In this document: positions 22,170 through 29,035 of the stretch, piece after piece | How the letters are laid out: each line of letters starts with the position of its first letter | How positions within the stretch are numbered: the stretch's first letter is position 1 | Assembly (NCBI GenBank): GCA_029008095.1 | Contig: JAQXJB010000053.1 | Coordinates: 1-41,504, forward strand | From: Clostridiales bacterium | GTDB lineage: Bacteria; Bacillota; Clostridia; Oscillospirales; Oscillospiraceae | DNA length: 41,504 nt | Direction of reading: 5' to 3' | Made by a program: the position numbers and the translations under genes | Notes under the pieces: generated by a model | Told to the model about the DNA's origin: nothing | Database searches by the model: none | What the model saw: only the letters and a program-made list of their open reading frames with translations

Positions 22170-23536
22170 TATGCCTGCACCTCCTTCATGCGCTCCGCTA
22201 TCCTGTTGCGGACAGCTACGGCGGAGTCATATCGGTAAAGCTCATAGAGCAGAAAAATCTTGTCCGCTCCGGCAATATCCACCTTTCCTGCGGCGTCCTT
22301 TTCGCTTCTGACAGCGACTATCTTCTCTTCGGGAACGCCGGCCATAAGCAGGCGCATCCTGCTGTCCAGCGAGCGAACACCCACGGTAACGATTTGGATG
22401 ATATTCGGGTCGTTGAGAAACTCAAAGTCAGCGTCATAAAGCCAGGCGATGTTCTCGGAGGACTCTTTTTCGTCGAAAACGTCATCCAGCATGAGAACAA
22501 CGGCCTTCTTGCCATCCTCGCTGCTTACATAGTCAAAGGAACGGGTACAGGCTACGGCGTTAAGACCCTTTGCCATGATAACGGTGAGCGGTTCGCCGTT
22601 TATTTCCTCCTCCCAGAAGCGGGACTGAACGACCTTGAGACTATCAAAAGCGGAGGCGATTTTTTCGGCGGGATAACCCATATCCCGCAGCAGAGCCACA
22701 ACGGAAAGGGAATTATAGATATTATATACCGCGTTGGCCACCAGCTTGTAATCGTGGGTCGCACCGGCTTCTTTGACGCGCATAATATTGCTGTCGAAGT
22801 CTATGCTCTCAAGCAGATAATCGGGCGTGGGAGAAGAGAAGCCGCAGGCGGGGCAGTGAGCCTGCCCAATGTGATTATAGCGGCGGAAATCAAATACCAG
22901 CCGCTCTGCGCAGTTGGGACAGATGCGCACGTCCTGTACTATGTTTTCCCGAGCCTCCGGCTCGTTGTCAAGGCGGCTGATACCAAAATAGCAACGGTCG
23001 TTTCCGGGAGCCACGGAGGAGGAAATGAGGTCATCCGCGTTGAGGATGAGCTTGCTCTCCTTGGGGATGTACTTGCTGAGTATATCCGCGATGTACTCAG
23101 GGTGGGCGTTGCGGCGCATGGAGTCTCTGAAAAGGTTGGTTATGAGCAGATAATCAGGCTTGAGATAGGGGTAGATAAGTCTTGCGCTTCGTTCATCTAT
23201 CTCGAGAACGCCGATATCCTTTTTGCACTTGCCGCTGATACCTGCGCTTTCAATAAGTGCGCTGGCAACACCGGCATTTATGTTGGAGCCATAGCGGTTA
23301 TTCATCAGCTCAATGCCCCAGGAGGCGAAAACATCGTTGAGCATGTTGCTTACGGTTGTCTTGCCGTTTGTGCCGGTGACGCCGATAAGTGTTTTAGGGC
23401 GTCCAATGCGTCCGATAAAGTCAGGGCAGAGCTTTATTGCCAGCTTACCCGCGAAATATGTGCCCTTGCGTCCGAGCAATCTGAGCATGAATTGAGAAAA
23501 TTTTGCTGCCCAAAGGGCAATATAAAATCTAAACAC
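22169..23536 (-). CDS. MurT-like Mur ligase (DUF1727 family)
   Basis: 455 residues. ATP-binding P-loop VTGTNGKTT (residues 53-61), Mur-ligase central domain (VLEIDERSARLIYPYLKPDYLLITNLFRDSMRR), a zinc ribbon with Cys206, Cys209, Cys228 and Cys231 (CPNC, CPAC) typical of MurT, and a C-terminal DUF1727 domain with AWLYDADFEFL (catalytic-Asp region). Canonical MurT/GatD amidates the D-Glu of lipid II at the membrane. The usual NPAG-containing loop of the C-terminal domain reads GLNAVACTRSF here, so this is a divergent member, consistent with its GatD-like partner lacking a glutaminase centre. ATG 23536 begins 6 nt after the P-type ATPase stop. I leave the symbol blank because the substrate may differ from that of true MurT. 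Confidence 0.87.
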   Translation of the reverse strand: MFRFYIALWAAKFSQFMLRLLGRKGTYFAGKLAIKLCPDFIGRIGRPKTLIGVTGTNGKTTVSNMLNDVFASWGIELMNNRYGSNINAGVASALIESAGISGKCKKDIGVLEIDERSARLIYPYLKPDYLLITNLFRDSMRRNAHPEYIADILSKYIPKESKLILNADDLISSSVAPGNDRCYFGISRLDNEPEARENIVQDVRICPNCAERLVFDFRRYNHIGQAHCPACGFSSPTPDYLLESIDFDSNIMRVKEAGATHDYKLVANAVYNIYNSLSVVALLRDMGYPAEKIASAFDSLKVVQSRFWEEEINGEPLTVIMAKGLNAVACTRSFDYVSSEDGKKAVVLMLDDVFDEKESSENIAWLYDADFEFLNDPNIIQIVTVGVRSLDSRMRLLMAGVPEEKIVAVRSEKDAAGKVDIAGADKIFLLYELYRYDSAVAVRNRIAERMKEVQA

Positions 23537-23542
23537 GAGATA

Positions 23543-25951
23543 TCATCCAATCTTCTTTTTTCTTTTTATTGAGAATTTTGCCTTTAACGAATTAAGGTGC
23601 TTATTGATAAAATCCATAATGGGGAAGGCGGAGAGGGCAAATACGACTATAACCAATATCTCGCCGTAATTGAGAGGCGAGAGGGCGAAGAGATCCTTCA
23701 GGAAAAGAACACAGAACGCAAGGATTACCATGATGCCGATGAACAGCACCCTTCGCATTTTAGTAAAGGGAGTGCATGTGCGGTAAAGCATCATCAGGCC
23801 GACTATGCTCATGAGTATGGCGGAAACGGTGGACATTTCGTCTCTTGGCATATCAAAGGCAAAACTGAAAGCGATAACGCCGAGAATTACCAGAACATCC
23901 GTGAGACCCGCCGGGAGCGCCCGCAGCAGAACGTTTGACAAAAACCGTCCGCTTATGGGCTTGAAGTCCGGTTCAAGAGCAAGGAAAAAGGAGGGGATGC
24001 CGATGGTCAGAATGCTTACCAGCGATAGCTGCGCCGAGGTAACCGGGTAAGGGAGAACGGCTATCATGGATATTATGGCGAGAGTGAAGGAGAATATATT
24101 TTTCACCAGAAACAGGGATGACGAGCGTTCAATGTTGTTTATAACTCTGCGCCCCTCGTCCACTACGGAGGGCATTGCGCCAAAATCGGAATTGAGTAGT
24201 ACAAGCTGGGATACCTGGCATGCGGCGTCACTTCCTGAAGCCATAGCGATGCTGCAGTCTGCGGATTTCAGAGCGAGAACATCGTTTACTCCGTCGCCAG
24301 TCATGGCGACGGTCTTGCCCGCGGCCTTCAAAGCAAGAACAAGCTTTTTCTTCTGCTCAGGCGTTACGCGGCCGAAAACAGTGTATTGGGTCGCGGCGGC
24401 TCGGAGTTTCATCTCGTTTGTGAGAGTTGTTGCGTCAATATAATTTTCCGCGCCGCGGATTCCGGCCTTCAGGGCTATGTTGGAGACCGTGGCAGGATTA
24501 TCGCCGGAGATAACCTTTATCTCAACGCCCTGCTTCTCGAAATATTCAAAGGTGGCCTTGGCGTTATCACGAATTTCGTTGGAGAGCAGGATGAGAGCTA
24601 TGGGAAATACCTTGCCGCAGTCAAAAGCTTCGCTGTCAATATCGCCGTCATACATGGCCGTGAGCAAAACGCGCATGCCGCTGTCCGCAAAGGGTTGGAT
24701 GATCTCGGCAAACTCGGAATACCGGGAGGCCAGCAGAATGTCCGGCGCGCCCAAGAGATAGGTTTCATCATCGTTATATATCGCTCCGCTGTATTTGCTG
24801 GCTGAGCTGAAGGATATAGTTTTTGCTGCCACGCGATAATCCGGGCTGCCAAATCGTTTTTCGAGAGCGAGGCCGGTTTCGTTTCGGTCACGGAGATTGC
24901 CGATGTGGTCTCGTATTATACCCGTTACGTCCTCTTCAGAGAAACGGTCAGGGCAAAGCAAAACAAGCTTTTCCACGTTCATGGAGGGCTTGGTGATCGT
25001 ACCGGTCTTATCCACGCAGAGCACGTTTACACGGGCCAGCGCCTCAATACAGTTAAGATCGTGGACAAGGGTCCGCTTTCGGGCAAGGTTTATGGTGCTG
25101 ACTGCCAGAGCCACGGTGGTGAGCAGGTAGAGACCCTCGGGTATCATGCCGACAACTGCGGCAACAGAGGAAACCACACTGCGCTGAATGTCAAGGCCGA
25201 GAATGTTGTGCTGGTTGTGGAACAGCAGCAGGCCGACGGGGATGATGATAATACCGATGGCGGTGACAAGGCGGGAAAGGCTTAGCATCATTTCGGATTT
25301 GGTCTGCTTTTTCATCTTTTTGGCTTCACGGCTGAGCTTTGATATGTAAGCGTCATCACCAACGGCCTCTATACGGGCTCGGCAGCTACCGGACACTACA
25401 AAGCTGCCGGAAAGCAGATAGTCACCGGCTTTTTTTGCTATTTCGTCGGATTCGCCGGTGAGCAGTGACTCGTTGACGCTAACAGAACCATCGATAAGAA
25501 TAGCGTCAGCGGATATCTGGTCGCCTGCGGACAGCAGGACGATATCATCCAGAACCAGCTCCGTGGAGCTTATGCTGCGTTCCTCGCTTCCGCGAATGAC
25601 TTTGGCGCTTGGAACAGCCAGAAGAGAGAGCTGGTCCAGTGTTTTCTTGGAGCGTATCTCCTGAAAGATACCTATCGCGGTGTTGATGATAACGACGGGC
25701 ATAAAAGTGAGGTCGCGGAAGGAACCCACCAAAATGACGCAGGCCGCGAGGATGGCAAACACCAGATTGAAATATGTGAAAATATTGCTCAGGACTATTT
25801 CTCTTATTGAACGGGTATTCGTGTCCGAGGCAGCATTGGTGCAGCCTTCGCTGACGCGGCGAGCAACCTCGGCCTCACTGAGACCGAGATCAGGTGAAGC
25901 AGAAATCCTTTGTGGATTTTTTATTTTCTCGTGCTCATTTTTTTGTTTCAT
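23543..25951 (-). CDS. P-type cation-transporting ATPase (HAD-IC, CtpE-like)
   Basis: 802 residues from ATG 25951, which has CCGGAGA 8 nt upstream; the frame stays open to 26074 but without a ribosome site. Seen: TGES actuator motif (165-168), PEGLYLLTTVALA in M4 (271-283) where metal ions bind, phosphorylated Asp314 in DKTGTIT, KVISGDNPATV, and the hinge TGDGVNDVLALKSADC. About eight membrane segments. The single Pro-Glu-Gly-Leu M4 motif and lack of N-terminal heavy-metal domains suggest a Ca2+/Mg2+-type pump like mycobacterial CtpE more than a Cu/Zn exporter; ion specificity is not proven. First gene of a four-gene operon with the MurT/GatD-like pair, suggesting an envelope-related role. 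Confidence 0.9.
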   Translation of the reverse strand: MKQKNEHEKIKNPQRISASPDLGLSEAEVARRVSEGCTNAASDTNTRSIREIVLSNIFTYFNLVFAILAACVILVGSFRDLTFMPVVIINTAIGIFQEIRSKKTLDQLSLLAVPSAKVIRGSEERSISSTELVLDDIVLLSAGDQISADAILIDGSVSVNESLLTGESDEIAKKAGDYLLSGSFVVSGSCRARIEAVGDDAYISKLSREAKKMKKQTKSEMMLSLSRLVTAIGIIIIPVGLLLFHNQHNILGLDIQRSVVSSVAAVVGMIPEGLYLLTTVALAVSTINLARKRTLVHDLNCIEALARVNVLCVDKTGTITKPSMNVEKLVLLCPDRFSEEDVTGIIRDHIGNLRDRNETGLALEKRFGSPDYRVAAKTISFSSASKYSGAIYNDDETYLLGAPDILLASRYSEFAEIIQPFADSGMRVLLTAMYDGDIDSEAFDCGKVFPIALILLSNEIRDNAKATFEYFEKQGVEIKVISGDNPATVSNIALKAGIRGAENYIDATTLTNEMKLRAAATQYTVFGRVTPEQKKKLVLALKAAGKTVAMTGDGVNDVLALKSADCSIAMASGSDAACQVSQLVLLNSDFGAMPSVVDEGRRVINNIERSSSLFLVKNIFSFTLAIISMIAVLPYPVTSAQLSLVSILTIGIPSFFLALEPDFKPISGRFLSNVLLRALPAGLTDVLVILGVIAFSFAFDMPRDEMSTVSAILMSIVGLMMLYRTCTPFTKMRRVLFIGIMVILAFCVLFLKDLFALSPLNYGEILVIVVFALSAFPIMDFINKHLNSLKAKFSIKRKKKIG

Positions 25952-25979
25952 AGTTTTCTCCGGGACATAAATAGATATG

Positions 25980-26007
25980 ATAATAGATTTTACCACAACA
26001 TTGGCAA
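25980..26007 (-). promoter_or_regulatory. Promoter of the P-ATPase/MurT/GatD/HAD operon
   Basis: Minus strand TTGCCA (26007-26002), 16 nt, TATTAT (25985-25980). A TAAAAT nearby is an alternative -10. Confidence 0.6.
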
Positions 26008-26064
26008 AAAGCATACAAATTTCTTGATTTATTTTCACTTTATATTTACTTTTTAATTGTAACC

Positions 26065-26093
26065 TTGTATTCATTAAATTATAATGCTATAAT
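26065..26093 (+). promoter_or_regulatory. Promoter of the ParB/BMP-xpt operon
   Basis: TTGTAT (26065-26070), 17 nt, TATAAT (26088-26093). The 48-nt leader has no room for a purine riboswitch aptamer, although xpt genes often have one. Confidence 0.8.
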
Positions 26094-26141
26094 CATTTAT
26101 AATAAGCGGTTTACGCAGATGAAACAGGGGGAGGAGTTTCT

Positions 26142-28055
26142 ATGGCAGATCAGGAAAGCCGCGCAGCATATTTGGCGGCTCGAAAGCTTGGCCGAAAATT
26201 CGTGTCCGATTACGAAAAAAACGATGCCAAGGGTTACCTGCCTGTTCTTGAGGACAGGATAAGAGGAGTGGAGATCGTTGGTGAGATCAATCTTGGTTAT
26301 CACGAGATCCCGCTGAAAAAGGTCGTAGGTACCAGAACTGCCGGACGCAGCAATTCCTTCGCAGGCAATTTTATGCCCCTGCTGGCGGATGACACTGAGT
26401 TTGCACTTAAATGGCAGGCCGTTTACTCCATCCAGCTCAAGGAGGGTATCCGTGAGCATATCAAGGTTTATGAGTACTTGAACCGCTACTATGTTCAGGA
26501 AGGAAATAAGCGCGTAAGCATACTTAAATATGTTGGAGCCGCCTCGGTTTACGCGAACGTTATTCGCCTGCTTCCGGAACGCGATGAAAGCAACCTCGAT
26601 ATATCGATTTACTACGAGTTTCTCGATTACGACAGGCGTATGTATTTCGATAATCTTTGGTTCACCAAAAAGGGAAACTTTACAAGACTTGTAAAATACA
26701 CAGAGTCTTATCTGGCTGCTCATCCTGATATTGCAGAAAGCGTCGAAACAGTAATAAACCAGGTACACCGCAGCTTCCGCGAGGCTTACAGAGCCGCGAA
26801 GCTGCCGGATATGAATCTTACCACCGGCGACGCGATGGTAGAGTATATAAGCATATACGGATATCCATATAAGGAAAAATCGAGAACCCTTATCAGGAAT
26901 ATCAAGAACTGCCAGGGACAGTTTCTGGTGGTTTCCGGCAGCAGACAGAGAGACACCGTGGAGGTAGGGGAGAAGGACACTAAGGCTCACACAAAGCGCG
27001 GCAGAGTAAAGAACTCCAGCCTGAAGATTGCCTTTGCATTTGCAGGAACAGCCAAGGATGACCTGTTTACCCGCTTCCACACTATAGCCATAGACCGTAT
27101 AGAGCGAAAGTATAAGGGAATGATCGAGATAAAGCGGATGTTCAATGTTGATACCGTGGACACCAACAGATGCTATGAGCAGATATCCGAGCTGGTTTCC
27201 GACAAACCGGACATTCTTTTCACCACCTGTCCGCCGATGGCTGACGCCAGTCTGCGCATCGCTCTTGAAAACCCGGAGATGATAGTTCTTAATTGCGATA
27301 CTCCCAAGGAGGGCAAGGATCTTAATACCTATTTCAGCAAGATGTTTGACCTGACCTTCCTCTGCGGCGTGCTTTCCGGAGCAATGAGCCAGACCGGGCT
27401 CATAGGCTATATGAACACCAGCGCCTTTGAAAACCCCTCCAGATATGATATAAACGCCTTTGCCCTTGGAGCGAGACTTGTAAACCCCAAGGCAATGGTT
27501 CTGGATTATACTCTCCGCGGCGTCAACGATTGGAGCGAGCATGACCAGGCCATGAAGGAATTTGCCGGATGCGGCGCGGATATAGCGTTTGTCCGCCATT
27601 CCCCGGACCGTCATACCTCACGCAAGGCGTTCCAGGAGGTATTTGCCCAGATATACCAGATAAACCGCGAGGGATATGCCCTTGAAAGCCTGGCGGCAGC
27701 CACGCTGGATTGGGAGCCATTTTATGACACCGTTATCAATGATGCCATTCAGGGGCGCACCAAGCTCCTGGAAAGTCAGAATATCGGCGGAAACCCGATA
27801 CACTTCGGATGGGGTATCAGCACCGGAGTGATGGATATTTATCCCGTAGACTATGTCATTGGCGAGAACGCGGCAAAGCTGCTCAATATATTCCGAAATC
27901 TTGTGACCAATACAAACTTCAACCCGTTTGAAGGTCCTGTCTATGATAACACGGGTAAGCTTCGCATTGAAAAGGGATATGTTCCGACTTTGATGGAGAT
28001 ACATGAGATAAAATGGCTCGAACGCTCTGTTCGCGAGCTTAATCCCTTAGTATAA
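26142..28055 (+). CDS. Cytoplasmic fusion of ParB-like domain and BMP (nucleoside-binding) domain
   Basis: 637 residues. The N-terminal part (about 45-145) has the ParB/sulfiredoxin-like pattern EIPLKKVVGTRTAGRS, VYEYLNRYYVQEGNKRVSIL, in which the EGNKR motif is characteristic. Residues about 300-610 match the BMP/PnrA-type periplasmic binding fold (KIAFAFAGTAKDDLF, DILFTTCPPMADASL, TFLCGVLSGAMSQTGLIGYM, VDYVIGENAAKLLNIF), which in transporters binds purine nucleosides. There is no signal peptide or lipobox Cys, so the protein is expected inside the cell, not as a transport lipoprotein. It is followed 24 nt later by xpt, supporting a purine ligand. Likely a purine sensor or regulator; the target is unknown. 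GGGGGAGGAG lies just before the ATG. Confidence 0.82.
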   Translation: MADQESRAAYLAARKLGRKFVSDYEKNDAKGYLPVLEDRIRGVEIVGEINLGYHEIPLKKVVGTRTAGRSNSFAGNFMPLLADDTEFALKWQAVYSIQLKEGIREHIKVYEYLNRYYVQEGNKRVSILKYVGAASVYANVIRLLPERDESNLDISIYYEFLDYDRRMYFDNLWFTKKGNFTRLVKYTESYLAAHPDIAESVETVINQVHRSFREAYRAAKLPDMNLTTGDAMVEYISIYGYPYKEKSRTLIRNIKNCQGQFLVVSGSRQRDTVEVGEKDTKAHTKRGRVKNSSLKIAFAFAGTAKDDLFTRFHTIAIDRIERKYKGMIEIKRMFNVDTVDTNRCYEQISELVSDKPDILFTTCPPMADASLRIALENPEMIVLNCDTPKEGKDLNTYFSKMFDLTFLCGVLSGAMSQTGLIGYMNTSAFENPSRYDINAFALGARLVNPKAMVLDYTLRGVNDWSEHDQAMKEFAGCGADIAFVRHSPDRHTSRKAFQEVFAQIYQINREGYALESLAAATLDWEPFYDTVINDAIQGRTKLLESQNIGGNPIHFGWGISTGVMDIYPVDYVIGENAAKLLNIFRNLVTNTNFNPFEGPVYDNTGKLRIEKGYVPTLMEIHEIKWLERSVRELNPLV

Positions 28056-28079
28056 TTTATTGGGTAAGGTGAGATAAAG

Positions 28080-28646
28080 ATGAAATATCTTGAGGATTTG
28101 ATCAAAGAGCAGGGAGAGATATGGCCCGGCGGGATAGTTAAGGTTGATAGTTTTCTGAATCATCAGATAGATTGGAAGCTCTATCAGGAGATGGGCAAGG
28201 AGTTTTACCGCCTGTTCAAGGATGACGGAATAAACAAAATAATGACCGTTGAGGCCTCGGGCATCGGCATAGCCTGCGTTGCGGCGCAATATTTTAAGGT
28301 GCCGATGGTGTTCGCAAAAAAGTATAAGACAAGCAATATAGACTCCGACCTATATTCCGCTAAGGTTCATTCCTTCACTCACGGGAATGACTACAATATG
28401 GTAGTCTCCCGTAAGTATGTAAACAAGAGTGACCGCATTTTGCTCATAGATGATTTTCTGGCCAACGGTCAGGCTCTGCTGGGGCTCAAGTCTATAATCG
28501 AGCAGGCGGGCGCCACTCTGTGCGGCTGCGGAATAGCTATAGAAAAGGGCTTCCAGCCCGGAGGAAAGCTCCTTCGTGATCAGGGTATAAGAGTGGAGTC
28601 ACTGGCTATTATCAAGTCCGTAACGGACGACACGATTGAGTTTTGA
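28080..28646 (+). CDS. xpt: Xanthine phosphoribosyltransferase
   Basis: Converts xanthine plus PRPP to XMP in purine salvage. 188 residues, matching B. subtilis Xpt (194). Seen: the PRPP-binding motif ILLIDDFLANGQA (residues about 121-133), the KYKTSNIDSDLYSAKVHSFTHG flexible loop and the TVEASGIGIACVAA region. DFLANGQA is the Xpt variant and differs from the hypoxanthine enzymes (DIIDTG). AAGGTGAG precedes ATG 28080, which is 24 nt after the BMP fusion; together they form a two-gene operon ending in a terminator. No xanthine permease gene is next to it, which is different from the common xpt-pbuX order. Confidence 0.95.
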   Translation: MKYLEDLIKEQGEIWPGGIVKVDSFLNHQIDWKLYQEMGKEFYRLFKDDGINKIMTVEASGIGIACVAAQYFKVPMVFAKKYKTSNIDSDLYSAKVHSFTHGNDYNMVVSRKYVNKSDRILLIDDFLANGQALLGLKSIIEQAGATLCGCGIAIEKGFQPGGKLLRDQGIRVESLAIIKSVTDDTIEF

Positions 28647-28674
28647 ACGGCGATACATATCCAATCATGAAAAC

Positions 28675-28713
28675 AGAGCAGAAGATCAATGCAGTCCAAT
28701 GATCTTCTGCTCT
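28675..28713. terminator. Terminator between xpt and the DUF1294 gene (convergent)
   Basis: Perfect 14-bp stem (28675-28688 with 28700-28713), 11-nt loop. It overlaps the last two bases of the DUF1294 stop codon and serves both strands. Confidence 0.75.
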
Positions 28714-28978
28714 ATATTATTCTCAATATCACCAGCGCGATGAAAATATGCAGCGCGAGAAACAGCGGAAGAAGTATGGTGAACTTCAAATGCCTGGTCT
28801 TGTGGCGGCAAATGAGTAATCCGGCAATGGAGCCGAGACTGCCGCCGATAAAAGCTATGGTCAGCAGCACAGACTCCGGGATGCGCCATCGTCTGTTCAT
28901 GGCGCGCTTTTTATCAGCCGCCATAGTGATAAAACCGGTGAGATTTATGATTATAATGTAGATAATAAGATATTTCAT
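28712..28978 (-). CDS. DUF1294 family membrane protein
   Basis: 88 residues with about three membrane helices (YLIIYIIIINLTGFITMAA, SVLLTIAFIGGSLGSIAGLL, LLPLFLALHIFIALVILRII). The motif RRWRIPESVLLTIAFIGGSLGSIAG followed by CRHKTRHLKF is characteristic of the DUF1294 family. Function unknown; homologues are sometimes fused to cold-shock domains. It lies between the hppA terminator (28986-29021) and the xpt terminator, so it must be transcribed on its own, but I see no clear promoter in the short gap. Confidence 0.88.
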   Translation of the reverse strand: MKYLIIYIIIINLTGFITMAADKKRAMNRRWRIPESVLLTIAFIGGSLGSIAGLLICRHKTRHLKFTILLPLFLALHIFIALVILRII

Positions 28979-28985
28979 TGCCGAT

Positions 28986-29021
28986 TAAAAATACCTCCGG
29001 CCAGTTAAGACCGGAGGTATT
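28986..29021 (-). terminator. Terminator of hppA
   Basis: Perfect 11-bp stem (28990-29000 with 29011-29021), 10-nt loop, then TTTTTAAT on the minus strand, 15 nt after the hppA stop. Confidence 0.85.
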
Positions 29022-29035
29022 CTGTTTTATGTTTC

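Noticed and set aside
22394-23572. A 392-codon frame opposite the MurT-like gene
   Set aside because: Shadow frame; MurT P-loop and zinc ribbon on the minus strand are decisive.
25952-26074. 41-residue N-terminal extension of the P-type ATPase
   Set aside because: It overlaps the putative promoter; ATG 25951 has a good ribosome site and gives the usual start before the first domain.
26094-26141. Purine riboswitch in front of the BMP/xpt operon
   Set aside because: Only 48 nt lie between the -10 and the start codon, less than the aptamer needs.
26097-27614. A 505-codon frame opposite the BMP fusion
   Set aside because: No recognisable domain; the plus-strand protein has family motifs, promoter and ribosome site.
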